Shown: positions 44,884 to 54,483 of the stretch, one piece after another | How positions within the stretch are numbered: position 1 is the first letter of the stretch | How the letters are laid out: each line of letters opens with the position of its first letter | Source: Thermococcus siculi | GTDB lineage: Archaea; Methanobacteriota_B; Thermococci; Thermococcales; Thermococcaceae | Assembly (NCBI RefSeq): GCF_002214505.1 | Contig: NZ_CP015103.1 | Coordinates: 248,001 to 312,000 of the forward strand | Length of the DNA stretch: 64,000 nt | Reading direction: 5' to 3' | Translations under genes and position numbers: made by a program | The notes under the pieces: generated by a model | What the model was told of the DNA's origin: nothing | What the model saw: the letters and a program-made list of their open reading frames with translations, nothing else | Databases searched by the model: none

Positions 44884-46004
44884 GGATGAGGAAGCTACTG
44901 GCGCTTTTCCTCGTGTTCCTCGTGGTGGCGGTCAGCGGGTGCATGGGCAGCACTCAAACCGCCGAAGCTGGCAAGGACACCGTAACGGTTACCGACGCCC
45001 TTGGGAGGACGGTTGAGGTGCCTGCGAAGGTAACCAAGGTCGTCGCCGCTGGACCGGGCGCTCTGAGGCTGCTGGTCTACCTCAACGCGAGTGACATGGT
45101 CGTTGGAGTGGAGGACTTTGAGAAGCGCTACTCCTTTGGAAGACCCTACATAATCGCCCACCCAGAGCTGAAGGACCTGCCGAGCATAGGACCCGGGGGC
45201 CCGGGAAAGCTTCCGGACTTCGAGGCGCTCATAAACCTCAAGCCGGACGTGATATTCCTGACCTACGTTGACGAGAAGACGGCTGATGAGATAGAGGAGA
45301 AAACCGGCATCCCCGTCGTCGTCCTCAGCTACGGCCGGCTGGCCACCTTCGAGGACGAGGAACTCTTCAGGTCAATCGAACTGGCCGGGAAGATACTCGG
45401 GAAGGAGAAGCGGGCCGGGGAGGTTGTAGAGTTCATCAAGTCCGTCCAGGCCGACCTCGTGAAGCGCACGGAGGGCGTTGAGCCGAAGAGGGCCTACGTC
45501 GGCGGGATAGGCTACAAGGGCGCCCACGGGATAGAGAGCACAGACGGGAGCTATCCGCCGTTCAGGGTTGTCCACGCCGACAACGTGGCAAAGGAACTCG
45601 GCGACGGCCACCACATGATAGACAAGGAGAAGCTCCTGGAGTGGGAGCCGGACTACATATTCATAGACGAAGGAGGACTGAAGCTCACCCTCGACGATTA
45701 TTCCAAGAACCCGGACTTCTACAACTCCCTCAAAGCCGTGAAGAACGGCAACGTCTATGGAATACTGCCCTTCAACTTCTACACCACCAACATAGGAACC
45801 GCCCTCGCCGATGCCTACTACATCGGCAAAGTCCTTTATCCCGGGCGCTTCGAGGATGTTGACCCGGCAAAGAAGGCCGACGAGATATACGCCTTCCTCG
45901 TTGGGAAGCCCGTCTACGGGGAGATGGCGGCTCAGTTCGGCGGCTTCGGGAAGATAGACCTCGAGAACGGGACTGTTAAATACTCACTGCCAACGTCGCC
46001 GTGA
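44880..46004 (+). CDS. ABC transporter substrate-binding lipoprotein (iron/cobalamin type)
   Basis: A 374-residue lipoprotein starting in the ATGA overlap with the fmdE gene (ATG 44886 is an alternative). The signal peptide ends in VSGC (Cys20). It has the BtuF/FepB-type fold: [21 protein letters not shown] at the start of the mature part, then [13 protein letters not shown] and later [11 protein letters not shown]. It should bind a metal chelate, heme-like or corrinoid ligand, or a metal oxyanion; the ligand is unknown. Confidence 0.87.
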   Translation: MRMRKLLALFLVFLVVAVSGCMGSTQTAEAGKDTVTVTDALGRTVEVPAKVTKVVAAGPGALRLLVYLNASDMVVGVEDFEKRYSFGRPYIIAHPELKDLPSIGPGGPGKLPDFEALINLKPDVIFLTYVDEKTADEIEEKTGIPVVVLSYGRLATFEDEELFRSIELAGKILGKEKRAGEVVEFIKSVQADLVKRTEGVEPKRAYVGGIGYKGAHGIESTDGSYPPFRVVHADNVAKELGDGHHMIDKEKLLEWEPDYIFIDEGGLKLTLDDYSKNPDFYNSLKAVKNGNVYGILPFNFYTTNIGTALADAYYIGKVLYPGRFEDVDPAKKADEIYAFLVGKPVYGEMAAQFGGFGKIDLENGTVKYSLPTSP

Positions 46005-47044
46005 TGCCCATGGACTACGAGGGGTACGTCAGGAGGAAGGTCCTCATAGGTTTATTTTTACTCCTCTCAATCCTCCTGGTTAGCCTGTACTCCCTCTCAA
46101 GGGGATCCTACCATCTCTCGCTCCAAGAGGTTCTTGAGGCTCTAATCGGGAACGGCACCGAGGCCGCGGCCCTCGTCGTGTGGAAGGTTCGCCTGCCTCG
46201 CATAGTGGCCGGTCTCCTGGTTGGGGGCGCTCTTGCGGTTGCGGGGGCGGTTATGCAGGGCTTCCTGAGGAACCCGCTGGCGACGCCATTCACGATGGGC
46301 GTTTCTCACGGGGCGATGTTCGGGGCTTCCCTCGCGATAATCCTCGGCGCCGGCTACGCGGAAAGCTCCGGCAGGATATCCCTGAACAACCCCTACGCGG
46401 TGGTGCTGTTCGCTTTCATGGGCGCCATGGCCGCGGTGGGCGTAATTCTTCTCCTCGCGAGGCTCAGGGGGCTTTCTCCAGAGGCCATAATCCTCGCGGG
46501 AGTGGCGATGAGTTCCCTCTTCGTTGCCCTCACCACCCTCGTCCAGTACTTCGCGGACGAGCTTCAGCTCGCCGCCATGGTTTACTGGAGCTTCGGCGAC
46601 CTCGGGAGGGCCACGTGGCGTGAGAACGCCATAATGCTCCTCGTCTTTGTCCCGGTGTTCGTCTACTTCGTCGTGAGGAGGTGGGATTTGAACGCGTCAG
46701 CCGCAGGTGAGGAAGTTGCAAAAAGCGTCGGGGTGGATGTCGAGAGGGTCCGTTTGGTATCCACGTTCCTCGCGGCGCTCATAACCGCCGTGGGCGTCGC
46801 CTTCGTTGGAGTCATAGGCTTCATCGGCCTCATAGCCCCCCACGCGATAAGGCTCGTTGCGGGGGGCGACTACCGCTTCCTGGTGCCCCTCTCAGCACTG
46901 GCCGGAGCGCTCCTCCTGGTCACCGCTGATACAGTAGCGAGACTCGTCCTCGCGCCCATGATACTTCCCGTTGGTATAGTGACGTCCTTCCTGGGCGCCC
47001 CTGCGTTCATATACCTCCTTGTGAGGCTGGAGGGAAGGAGATGA
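46004..47044 (+). CDS. FecCD/BtuC-family ABC transporter permease
   Basis: A 346-residue permease with about nine to ten membrane helices and family motifs LRLPRIVAGLLVGGALAVAG-like (residues 60-80), GFLRNPLATPFTMGVSHGA and GVIGFIGLIAPHAIRLV, the coupling region. ATG 46004 forms a TGATG junction with the binding-protein gene; ATG 46010 is possible. It is the membrane part of a type II importer. Confidence 0.9.
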   Translation: MPMDYEGYVRRKVLIGLFLLLSILLVSLYSLSRGSYHLSLQEVLEALIGNGTEAAALVVWKVRLPRIVAGLLVGGALAVAGAVMQGFLRNPLATPFTMGVSHGAMFGASLAIILGAGYAESSGRISLNNPYAVVLFAFMGAMAAVGVILLLARLRGLSPEAIILAGVAMSSLFVALTTLVQYFADELQLAAMVYWSFGDLGRATWRENAIMLLVFVPVFVYFVVRRWDLNASAAGEEVAKSVGVDVERVRLVSTFLAALITAVGVAFVGVIGFIGLIAPHAIRLVAGGDYRFLVPLSALAGALLLVTADTVARLVLAPMILPVGIVTSFLGAPAFIYLLVRLEGRR

Positions 47045-47787
47045 AGGTCATCAAAGCCAGGAACCTCAGATTCTCCTACAACGGCGCCGACGTCCTTAGA
47101 GGGGTGAACCTTGAGGTGGAGGAGGGCGAGTTCGTAGCGATCCTAGGCCCGAACGGTGCCGGTAAGAGCACGCTCCTGAAGTGCATCTCAGGGGTTCTGA
47201 AGTGCGAGGGCGTTGAGATCTTCAACAGACCGATCGGAGAGTACTCCCGGAACGAGCTGGCGAGGCTCATAGCCTACGTCCCCCAGAGGGTAGAGCCGGG
47301 CTTCATGACGGTCTTTGACACAGTCCTGCTCGGAAGGAGGCCATACATGGGACTGAGGCCTTCAGTCAGGGACGTTGAGGCCGTCAGGGTGGCACTCAGA
47401 AGGCTCGGAATAGAGGACCTCGCCCTCAAGGTCACCAACAGGGTGAGCGGCGGCGAGCTGCAGAAGGTGAACATAGCCCGGGCCTTAGCGCAGGAACCGA
47501 AAATCCTCATGATGGACGAGCCGACCAACAACCTCGATATAAAGAGCCAGCTCGAGGTGATGAGGATAGCCAGGAAGTTCTCGGCAGACGGCGGCACGGT
47601 CGTCATGGTGATGCACGACATTAACCTGGCCATCCGCTTCGCCAAGAGGTTCATCTTCCTCAAGGAGGGGAAAATAGTGGCCAGCGGCGGCCTGGAAGTC
47701 CTAACCCCCGGGATATTCAGGGAAATCTACGGGGTTGACGTCAAAATAGAGGATGTTAAGGGAGTCCCCGTGGTAATACCGTTCTGA
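47041..47787 (+). CDS. FecE/BtuD-family ABC transporter ATP-binding protein
   Basis: A 248-residue ATPase with Walker A GPNGAGKST (residues 37-45), signature VSGGELQK and Walker B KILMMDEPTNNLD. It overlaps the permease gene by 4 bases and completes the importer whose operon starts with fmdE. Confidence 0.92.
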   Translation: MKVIKARNLRFSYNGADVLRGVNLEVEEGEFVAILGPNGAGKSTLLKCISGVLKCEGVEIFNRPIGEYSRNELARLIAYVPQRVEPGFMTVFDTVLLGRRPYMGLRPSVRDVEAVRVALRRLGIEDLALKVTNRVSGGELQKVNIARALAQEPKILMMDEPTNNLDIKSQLEVMRIARKFSADGGTVVMVMHDINLAIRFAKRFIFLKEGKIVASGGLEVLTPGIFREIYGVDVKIEDVKGVPVVIPF

Positions 47788-47870
47788 CTACCCACATATG
47801 AGTAACACTGTCGAATTTTGGGACAAAGCTTTTAAGTGCTTTAGGGCAACCTAAGCCGGAGGTGTTAGAC

Positions 47871-48764
47871 ATGACGATCAAAGCCCCCACACTCAACATA
47901 GGCGGTCTCGGTGCGGATCCGCTCACCCAGAGGATAAACGAGAAACAGACTAAGTGGAAGTACAAGATAGCAGTCCTCAGCGGAAAGGGCGGCGTCGGAA
48001 AGAGCACTGTCGCGGTGAACCTCGCGGCGGCACTGGCCAAGAAGGGCTACTTCGTCGGCGTCCTCGATGCCGACATACACGGCCCGAACGTCGCCAAGAT
48101 GCTCGGCGTTGACAAGGCGGACGTCCTCGCCGAGAAGATGGAGGACGGCAGGTTCGAGATGATACCGCCGATGAACGACTTCCTCGGACAGGTGACGCCG
48201 ATAAAGGTCATGAGCATGGGCTTCCTCGTTCCAGAAGACCAGCCCATCATCTGGCGCGGCTCCCTCGTCACCAAGGCAATAAAGCAGCTCCTCGGCGACG
48301 TCAAGTGGGGCGAACTGGACTTCATGATAATCGACTTCCCGCCCGGAACCGGCGACGAGATACTCACCGTCACCCAGACACTCCAGCTCGACGCGGCAGT
48401 TATAGTCACCACTCCGCAGGACGTTGCCCTCCTCGACACCGGCAAGGCCGTCAACATGATGAAGAAGATGGAGGTGCCCTATGTAGCCGTCGTCGAGAAC
48501 ATGAGCTACCTCATCTGCCCGCACTGCGGCAACGAGATAGACCTCTTCGGTAAGGGCGGCGGAAGGAAGCTCGCCGAGAAGGAGGGCGTCGACTTCCTCG
48601 GCGAGATTCCCATCGACCTCAAGGCAAGGGAAGCGAGCGACGCCGGAATCCCGATAGTCCTCTACGAGGACACCGTCGCCGCGAAGGCCTTCATGGAGAT
48701 CGTCGACAAGCTCGTTGCGAAGCTCGAGGAGATGAAGGGGAAGGAGGAGCAGGAATCGGAGTGA
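47871..48764 (+). CDS. Mrp/NBP35-family iron-sulfur carrier ATPase
   Basis: A 297-residue P-loop protein with GKGGVGKST at residues 38-46, the DFPPGTGDE switch and the cysteine pair CPHC (about residue 218), where a bridging [4Fe-4S] cluster binds between two monomers. It delivers iron-sulfur clusters to apoproteins. ATG 47871 follows GGAGGTG, with a TATA box GCTTTTAAGT at about 47828-47837. Confidence 0.9.
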   Translation: MTIKAPTLNIGGLGADPLTQRINEKQTKWKYKIAVLSGKGGVGKSTVAVNLAAALAKKGYFVGVLDADIHGPNVAKMLGVDKADVLAEKMEDGRFEMIPPMNDFLGQVTPIKVMSMGFLVPEDQPIIWRGSLVTKAIKQLLGDVKWGELDFMIIDFPPGTGDEILTVTQTLQLDAAVIVTTPQDVALLDTGKAVNMMKKMEVPYVAVVENMSYLICPHCGNEIDLFGKGGGRKLAEKEGVDFLGEIPIDLKAREASDAGIPIVLYEDTVAAKAFMEIVDKLVAKLEEMKGKEEQESE

Positions 48765-48837
48765 CCCCCCTTCATTCTTTCTGTTTGAGAGTTTCCAGTT
48801 TATTAGACCGAAAAGCCCTTCAATCCGGAGACCAAAC

Positions 48838-48903
48838 CTCGAATGTGCGCGGCTCAGGCCGGCGGGGGCCGTTGCGATGGGGCCGCGCTGGGCCGGGCTA
48901 CAT
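48838..48903 (+). ncRNA. Candidate structured RNA in a GC-rich intergenic island (strand uncertain)
   Basis: Between mrp and the next gene lies a stretch of roughly 75 percent G+C in an otherwise A/T-rich gap, a known mark of structural RNAs in hyperthermophiles. GCGCGGCT near 48848 can pair with GGCCGCGC near 48882, and AATGT (48842-48846) with ACATT (48900-48904). The 3' end GGGCTACATT contains an ACA that could be an H/ACA box. I could not derive a full H/ACA fold, so this is only a candidate. Confidence 0.35.
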
Positions 48904-48946
48904 TAACTTTTTAACCACTTCGGGGTATCCACGTGAGAGGGAGAGC

Positions 48947-50311
48947 ATGAGGAAGGCCATTCTAATAACGCTCATCCTTCTGCTCCTGGTTCCCACCGTA
49001 TCGGCGGGGGAGCTGGCCTATTACCCAAACCGCGAAACGTTCCAGGCTTTTTTGAACTCCAGCTCGACCTACACGGTGGTTGCCGGGAGCGACGACTGGG
49101 CCAGGGGCTGGGCATACTACGTCGATGAAAAGCTGTACACGATAAAACCCCACGGAAACGACACCCTGGTACTCGTCGGCAACGCCTACAACAACCGGCT
49201 CATGGCGGTTATCTGGAACCGCACGGGCCTCCCGAAGAACGCCTCCCTTCTGCCATCGATTATCGTCCTCAACAACACCCTTCTGATAACCGGCTCCGAG
49301 GACAACATCTACCTCACTGAGAGGGCCTTCGAGGACCTGTGGAATCCCCCGAGGGACTCCCTCGTTGTCTTCACACTCCTGATCATTACGATATTCGTGT
49401 TGTTCCTCGTCTCCCTGGGCAGTGAGGGCGGCCACGCGGGTAGGTTCTACGTACTGGCTTTCTCCCTCTACGCCCTCTGGTACCTCACGGCGGACGTGCC
49501 CAGACTGACCGAAGGGTTCCTCGCCCAGCTGCTCTCCTCCCTCGAGTTCGCCGTTGGCGGTGTGCCCAGCTCCCCCCTTAGCGCGTTGATGGGGGGTGTT
49601 TTCAGGGTCGTCCCCCCAATAGAGGAGAACATTGTCTTCATCCACTGGCTGCTGGTGCTCCTCGTGCTCTCGTTCTCGTTCTACCTCGCCCCAAGACGTG
49701 CCCGCGAACTTGGCTTTCTCGTTTTCGGGCTGGCCTTCGTCGCCCCCATGTTCAGGGCGGGGTTCGGTCACGTCAGCGGTAGTGTCCTGGGAATGGCCGG
49801 GTTCGTCATAACGCTCGCAATAATCAGCAACGTGACGTTCTCACCCGAGGCTTGGAAGGCCCTGCTCCAGACCGGCGTGATGTCCATGTTCACGCTGCTC
49901 GCCGTGGCAATAAACCCCTACCTCACCCTGGTCCCATTGGCATTCGTGGCCGCGTTCCCCAAGAGGCACGTCAGGAACTACGCGTACCTCATAATAACCG
50001 GTGCCGGAGCCTTTCTGCTCTACGAGGCCTTCGGAATGCCCATCAGTCTGCCCCCAGAGATGGACCCCAGAGCAGCCGAGTACCTCAAGGAGTTCCTCCT
50101 CAATGGAGGCCTTATCGTTGTAACGGCCCTTTACGCGGCGTTCAATAGAAAAGGGAGAATAACGATGAAGGGCATGCCCGCCTTCCTGATTCTCCCCCCC
50201 ATCGTCTCCCTGCCGATGGCTTTCTTCGTGCCCTCCCTGTTCCCGTACTGCATCCTCCTCCTTGCTGCCATGACCGTGAGGCTGATCCACGCCCTCACTC
50301 CTGGAACTTGA
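48947..50311 (+). CDS. Polytopic membrane protein of unknown function with N-terminal signal and extracytoplasmic domain
   Basis: A 454-residue protein. Residues 1-20 look like a signal peptide and are followed by an extracytoplasmic domain of about 120 residues with several N-glycosylation sites; then about ten hydrophobic helices fill residues 150-450. ATG 48947 follows GTGAGAGGGAGAGC and a TATA-like AACTTTTTAACC at 48905-48916; the frame is open upstream to 48761 but that part crosses the GC-rich island and is not expected to be translated. Family unknown. The 3' end overlaps the convergent DUF2110 gene by 17 bases. Confidence 0.72.
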   Translation: MRKAILITLILLLLVPTVSAGELAYYPNRETFQAFLNSSSTYTVVAGSDDWARGWAYYVDEKLYTIKPHGNDTLVLVGNAYNNRLMAVIWNRTGLPKNASLLPSIIVLNNTLLITGSEDNIYLTERAFEDLWNPPRDSLVVFTLLIITIFVLFLVSLGSEGGHAGRFYVLAFSLYALWYLTADVPRLTEGFLAQLLSSLEFAVGGVPSSPLSALMGGVFRVVPPIEENIVFIHWLLVLLVLSFSFYLAPRRARELGFLVFGLAFVAPMFRAGFGHVSGSVLGMAGFVITLAIISNVTFSPEAWKALLQTGVMSMFTLLAVAINPYLTLVPLAFVAAFPKRHVRNYAYLIITGAGAFLLYEAFGMPISLPPEMDPRAAEYLKEFLLNGGLIVVTALYAAFNRKGRITMKGMPAFLILPPIVSLPMAFFVPSLFPYCILLLAAMTVRLIHALTPGT

Positions 50312-51029
50312 TGGCACCTATGAGTGTCCCCTTCAGGTGGGGGCCTATCTCCTTGATTATGCCCGGGGCCTGGGTGCCCTTCTTGAGTACGAGGAGCGTC
50401 TCCATGAGGCCAAGCTCCTCTATCCTCTTCACGTCCCTTCCGTGGCCCGTCTGTATGAGTGCCTTCTCCACGTTCTCGCTCACCGTTCCGGTTACGAAGA
50501 GCTTGTCATGGCCGTCCTCAAGCCAGCCCCTGATGCGCTTCAGCTGGGCATCGCTGAATGCCAGCTCGACCTCCCTGGCACCGAACTCGACCTTGGTTGC
50601 GACGACCTCAACCGGAAGGTTGTCGACCCAGCCGAACCTGGATATCATCTGCCTTACGGGCATGTCCCCAAAGGTCTCCTTCAGGTAGTAGAGCGGGAGT
50701 AAAGCGTCCTTGGGCCTCGGCCTGAAAATCCCGATGTCGACGTAGGCACCGTAGCCGACCTTTCCGAGGTCGACGAAGCGGCCGCGATAGATCTTTCCTT
50801 CCTCAACGGCCTTGAGGCTGTAGGGAACCTCCCCAAGCTCCTCGCGGACGAGGTTGGCGCTTATCTCCTCGTCCTCGCCCCTGAGCGAAACCTTCACCCA
50901 GTTCTTCTTTACAGCCGAGAGCTTCCACTCAACTTCCAGCTCCCCGAGAAGGGCCTTAAGCTTCCTGTCGAGCTTAAGAAAACCGCTCCTGTCCCCGTAA
51001 ACTTTCTCAAGAATAACCACTTCTTCCAT
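50295..51029 (-). CDS. DUF2110 family protein
   Basis: A 244-residue protein of the archaeal DUF2110 family, recognised by its motif set (GRFVDLGKVGYGAYVDIGIFRP and GQ/GT-rich C-terminus TLLVLKKGTQAPGIIKEIG). The central part looks like an S1/OB-type RNA-binding fold. It lies 44 bases downstream of tfe, a pairing seen across Euryarchaeota, so it may act in transcription or RNA handling. ATG 51029 follows GGTGAGA. Confidence 0.8.
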   Translation of the reverse strand: MEEVVILEKVYGDRSGFLKLDRKLKALLGELEVEWKLSAVKKNWVKVSLRGEDEEISANLVREELGEVPYSLKAVEEGKIYRGRFVDLGKVGYGAYVDIGIFRPRPKDALLPLYYLKETFGDMPVRQMISRFGWVDNLPVEVVATKVEFGAREVELAFSDAQLKRIRGWLEDGHDKLFVTGTVSENVEKALIQTGHGRDVKRIEELGLMETLLVLKKGTQAPGIIKEIGPHLKGTLIGAIKFQE

Positions 51030-51073
51030 TCTCACCATCCCCGAAGTTCATTAAGGAAAGAAAGCCATTCAAA

Positions 51074-51619
51074 TCAGTCCGACTTCTTCTTGGACTTCCT
51101 CGGCTTCTTCCTGAGGCCCAGCTCTATCTCCAGCTCCTCGATGCGCTTCTTAAGCTCCTCGACGACCTCTGTGTTGTCGTACTGCATGAGCATCTGGCCG
51201 CATATCGGGCACTGGAACTCGTACTCCATAGCCTCGTCGAAGGTCAGCTTCGGGTGCCCCGGCGTTCCGCAGTGGTAGTATATCTCGCTGGTCTCCTCCT
51301 CGAGCATCTCCTTGAGCCTCTTAAGCTCGGCCATCTTCTTGGCGCGGAGTATCTCGGGAAGACGCTTGGTCTCAAGGCGCCAGTAGTAGTAATACCAGCC
51401 GGTTTCCTTGTCCCTTATGCGCTTGAACTCCGCCAGCCCCTGGTCGTAGAGCATGTAAAGTACCTTCCTGACGGTGTTGACCCGTATCTCCGTCATCTCT
51501 GCGAGTTCTTCATCAGTTGCTTCTTTCTTCTTCTCGAGTGCCTTGATTACCTCAACGGCCTCCTCTCCGCCCATGTCCATTGCGAGTTCGAGGAGCTCCT
51601 TGTTCTTCCGCCTTGCCAC
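51074..51619 (-). CDS. tfe: Transcription initiation factor E alpha subunit
   Basis: A 181-residue TFE with an N-terminal winged helix ([32 protein letters not shown], about residues 33-65), a zinc-ribbon region and an acidic/basic coiled C-terminus. Only three ribbon cysteines are visible (HCGTPGH and CPICG), so a His or a nearby residue probably supplies the fourth ligand. TFE helps TBP/TFB and RNA polymerase open promoters. GTG 51619 follows GGAGGTC. A TATA box ACCTATATATAG near 51700-51711 implies a leader of about 60 bases. Confidence 0.93.
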   Translation of the reverse strand: MARRKNKELLELAMDMGGEEAVEVIKALEKKKEATDEELAEMTEIRVNTVRKVLYMLYDQGLAEFKRIRDKETGWYYYYWRLETKRLPEILRAKKMAELKRLKEMLEEETSEIYYHCGTPGHPKLTFDEAMEYEFQCPICGQMLMQYDNTEVVEELKKRIEELEIELGLRKKPRKSKKKSD

Positions 51620-51761
51620 AGTAACGACCTCCAGAGAATATTCGAGCCTCTGAGTAGATGCCAGCAGAGCTGTCCAATATTAAACTATGTGGGCTGGACT
51701 ATATATAGGTTTTTGTCAAATTTCCAACCACACTGCACAGAAAAGAACATTGAATAAAAGT

Positions 51762-52049
51762 TCAATCCGTGAAGTACTCGTTGAGGAGCTCCTTGGCCGA
51801 GGGCTTGTACAGCTCGAGAACCTCTATGTGCTCTATGACGTTTCCCTCACGGAGACTGAGCTTGACCTTCCCGCCGTAGACCTGGAGGTCGTCCAGCATG
51901 CCGTATATAGCATCCTCCGCCTCCAGCGGGCTTTTAAACTTCATTATGTACTCGTCACCGTCGGCCAGGATAAGCTTGACCCAGTACTCGTTCTTCCTCT
52001 TGAAGGGACGGGTGATCTTGGGCTTGAAGTTGTCGATTATGATTTCCAA
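51762..52049 (-). CDS. Conserved small protein of unknown function
   Basis: A 95-residue protein with alternating beta strands and helices (KNEYWVKLILADGDEYIMKFKSPLEAEDAIYGMLDDLQVYGG) and no known motif. TTG 52049 is chosen because GGAGGTGG lies 5 bases upstream; the GTG at 52058 sits inside that ribosome site. A TATA-like ACCCTTAAAAATC near 52106-52118 provides a promoter. I do not recognise the family. Confidence 0.68.
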   Translation of the reverse strand: MEIIIDNFKPKITRPFKRKNEYWVKLILADGDEYIMKFKSPLEAEDAIYGMLDDLQVYGGKVKLSLREGNVIEHIEVLELYKPSAKELLNEYFTD

Positions 52050-52246
52050 GAGCGCCACCTCCAGCCTAAGGACTTTTGGCCTCTCTAAAGCTGTTAGGGC
52101 ACGGATTTTTAAGGGTTTCCTAAGGGACTTGCGAGAAAATAGACAAACCGGTATTTAAACGTTGTGAAGGGAACCGTTTTATCTCCCTGGTTAGTTGCAG
52201 GAGGCCAGGAGTGAGGAAGGGAAGAGAAACGAACCGCCGGGGACCA

Positions 52247-53128
52247 TCAGAAAGGAAGCTCAAAGTTCATCTCTTCCGCAATCCCCTTCACCTCATCGAG
52301 GGCAACGACCGCGCTCCTGGCACCGACCCTCTGGACCGTTAGATAGGCGAGGAGCATGCCGAGCCTGGCGGAGTCTTCCAGAGTCCAGCCGTTCAGGACG
52401 CCGTAGATAACCCCCGCATCGAAGGAGTCTCCAGCGCCCGTGGAATCGACCACCTCTGCGCTCAGCCCCCTTATCTCGCTGACGTTTCCATTCTCGTCCC
52501 TCACCATCGCCCCTCCTCCATTGAGGGTAACGACGAGGTTCTTGGCCCTCGAGAGGGAGAGGTCGAGGGAGCCGTACTTCCTCCGGTACTCGTCCTCGTT
52601 CATCATGAGGTAGTCCACCTTCCCCTCGACTTCCTTCGATAGAGGGGCTTCTCCGATGTCGAGGGAAACCGTTATGCCCCGCCCGCTGGCAAAGTTGACG
52701 ATCTTCTCGATAAGCTCCAGCGGATTGGAGGACATGTGGATGTGCTTAGCCCGCGAGAGGTAGCCAAAATCGGGCTTTTTGAAGAGGTTCGCGCCCGGGT
52801 ACTTGACTATCCTCTTGTCGTCGCCGTGAACCATAGCCACCGCCACACCGGAGGGGGCATCGACGATTTGAATGCCGGAGGTGTCAACGCCTATCCTCCT
52901 GAAGTACGAGATGTGGGCCTCGCCTATCTCGTCCCTCCCGACTGCGCCGAGATAGCCCGTCTTAAGTCCAAAGTGCGCGAGCCAGGTTATCGTGTTTGCC
53001 GCGGCCCCCCCGAGGCCAAAGAAAGCTTCCCTTGCATTCACCTTCTCGTGGAACTCCGGAAACCTGTCCAAGAGCATGATGATGTCGTAGTTGAGGTTTC
53101 CAACGCCTATAACGTCGAGCTTTTCCAT
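52247..53128 (-). CDS. PfkB-family carbohydrate or nucleoside kinase
   Basis: A 293-residue ribokinase-family kinase. The N-terminal signature is [10 protein letters not shown] and the C-terminal catalytic motif is [12 protein letters not shown], containing the catalytic Asp. The substrate cannot be read from sequence: in Thermococcus related PfkB kinases phosphorylate ribose-1-phosphate or nucleosides, some using ADP. ATG 53128 follows GGTGAGC. Its 3' end is followed by a 200-base gap with promoters for neighbouring genes. Confidence 0.83.
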   Translation of the reverse strand: MEKLDVIGVGNLNYDIIMLLDRFPEFHEKVNAREAFFGLGGAAANTITWLAHFGLKTGYLGAVGRDEIGEAHISYFRRIGVDTSGIQIVDAPSGVAVAMVHGDDKRIVKYPGANLFKKPDFGYLSRAKHIHMSSNPLELIEKIVNFASGRGITVSLDIGEAPLSKEVEGKVDYLMMNEDEYRRKYGSLDLSLSRAKNLVVTLNGGGAMVRDENGNVSEIRGLSAEVVDSTGAGDSFDAGVIYGVLNGWTLEDSARLGMLLAYLTVQRVGARSAVVALDEVKGIAEEMNFELPF

Positions 53129-53189
53129 TCCGCTCACCCCTCAAACTGACCCCTACGCTCAGGGGGTTAATAACCTTGCCTCCGAGGGG

Positions 53190-53202
53190 AAAGATTTAAA
53201 TA
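53190..53202 (+). promoter_or_regulatory. Promoter of the ACT-domain regulator gene
   Basis: AAGATTTAAATAT is a TATA box about 39-51 bases before the start codon at 53241, with GAGGTG as ribosome site. Confidence 0.5.
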
Positions 53203-53240
53203 TCCATTTCTACTCAGTTATGGGTAAGAGGTGAACAAAA

Positions 53241-53831
53241 ATGATGCTCATACTTGAGGCCTACTTCAAGAACTATCCGGCTAGGAAGAAGGTGGCCGAG
53301 TTCCTCTTTGAGAACGGTCTCAGCGTCAAGAACGGCAAGATATACCTCAGGGACGTCGAGGTTCCCATAAGCGAGCTAGCCAGGATAATCGGCGTCAACA
53401 GGAAGATAGTCTATCACACCATCGAGTACATCGAGAAGACCTACCCCCTCAAGCTCATCTTCGAGAAGCTCAACCCGCTGCCGAGCCTGATCGACGTCGC
53501 CCCGCTGATGGGCTGGGAGGTTCTGGAGATAGAGCTTGACAAGGAAAAGTACCTCCGGGGCTTCTCCGAGGTTCTGAGACTTCTCTACGAGAACGGTGTT
53601 CCCGTGATGGAGGTCTTCAGCAGGAACCTCCGCGAGGAACCGAGCAAGCTCTACATCGTCATCGACGGAACGCTCCCTGTGGAGGTCTTCGTGAGGGTAA
53701 AGGAGATGGAAGGCTTCAGGAAGCTCATCCTCCACACACCTGAAAAGGACAAGGAGAAGTTCGTCTGCAACTACTGCGAGGTCAAATACTGCCCCAAGAG
53801 GATACTGATAGAGAAGATGGCTAGCCTGTGA
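53241..53831 (+). CDS. HTH and ACT domain regulator of amino acid metabolism
   Basis: A 196-residue protein of the family described as predicted regulators of amino acid metabolism. An N-terminal helix-turn-helix ([25 protein letters not shown], residues 42-66) leads into an ACT-like ligand domain. The C-terminus has [13 protein letters not shown], a three-cysteine cluster that may bind metal. It probably senses an amino acid. Start may be 53241 or 53244. It overlaps the convergent acylphosphatase gene by 11 bases. Confidence 0.8.
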   Translation: MMLILEAYFKNYPARKKVAEFLFENGLSVKNGKIYLRDVEVPISELARIIGVNRKIVYHTIEYIEKTYPLKLIFEKLNPLPSLIDVAPLMGWEVLEIELDKEKYLRGFSEVLRLLYENGVPVMEVFSRNLREEPSKLYIVIDGTLPVEVFVRVKEMEGFRKLILHTPEKDKEKFVCNYCEVKYCPKRILIEKMASL

Positions 53832-54096
53832 CCCTGAAGCCCTCGAGCCCTTCAGGCTCTTCCCATTTTACCTCGACCTTCGTGACCCTGGCCATCGGCG
53901 GCCCCTGGTGCGCCCACCCGATTAGAGCCTCGACCCTCTCCTCTTCTCCCTCTACGACGGCCTCGACTGTCCCGTCCGGAAGGTTTCTGACCCAGCCCTG
54001 GACGCCGAGCTTCCTAGCCTCCCTCTGCATGCTCCACCTGAAGCCGACGCCCTGAACGCGCCCGTGGATTCTGAGGTGCGCCCTTACCCAAGCCAT
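53821..54096 (-). CDS. acyP: Acylphosphatase
   Basis: A 91-residue acylphosphatase with the phosphate loop [10 protein letters not shown] containing the catalytic Arg, and the conserved Asn in [14 protein letters not shown]. It hydrolyses acyl phosphates. ATG 54096 gives the standard length; the frame extends to 54123 but that would add an unusual N-terminus. It diverges from cutA, and the two TATA boxes overlap in TTTAAGCTTA at 54130-54139. Confidence 0.92.
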   Translation of the reverse strand: MAWVRAHLRIHGRVQGVGFRWSMQREARKLGVQGWVRNLPDGTVEAVVEGEEERVEALIGWAHQGPPMARVTKVEVKWEEPEGLEGFRVTG

Positions 54097-54129
54097 GCCA
54101 CATCCCGGGATTATTACTCCCACAACCGA

Positions 54130-54139
54130 TTTAAGCTTA
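54130..54139. promoter_or_regulatory. Overlapping divergent TATA boxes of acylphosphatase and cutA
   Basis: TTTAAGCTTA is nearly symmetrical and lies 34-43 bases from the acylphosphatase ATG (54096) and 30-39 bases from the cutA ATG (54169). One element could serve both directions or make the two promoters compete. Confidence 0.45.
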
Positions 54140-54168
54140 TCCGTCGATTATCCAACGGGGGTGAGAGA

Positions 54169-54483
54169 ATGGAGGCCATTTTCGTCTACACAACCTTCCC
54201 TGACTGGGAGAGCGCAAGGAAGGTGGTAAGGAAGCTCCTCGAGAGGAAGCTCATAGTGTGCGCCAACCTGCGCGAGCACGAGGCGATGTACTGGTGGGAG
54301 GGAAAGATCGAGGAGGGCAGAGAAGTCGGCGCGATCCTCAAGACCGAGGTGAGCAGATGGAAAGAACTCAGGGAGGCCATAAAGGAGCTGCACCCCTACG
54401 AGGTACCGGTCATAGCGAGGATAGACCTCGACAAACTCAACAGGGAGTACTCCGAATGGATGGCGAGGGTGCTCTTCGGATGA
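54169..54483 (+). CDS. cutA: CutA divalent cation tolerance protein
   Basis: A 104-residue CutA. Conserved segments are [30 protein letters not shown], the MYWWEGKI strand and the HPYEVPVI motif, with the C-terminal YSEWM. It forms very stable trimers; its role in metal tolerance is uncertain. ATG 54169 follows GGGGGTGAGAGA. It overlaps the DUF99 gene by 4 bases. Confidence 0.93.
   Translation: MEAIFVYTTFPDWESARKVVRKLLERKLIVCANLREHEAMYWWEGKIEEGREVGAILKTEVSRWKELREAIKELHPYEVPVIARIDLDKLNREYSEWMARVLFG

Noticed and set aside
52195-52410. Small plus-strand frame after a TATA-like box at 52149-52158
   Set aside because: AGGAGG precedes a GTG, but most of the frame is antisense to the kinase gene and the peptide has no recognisable feature; not enough support.
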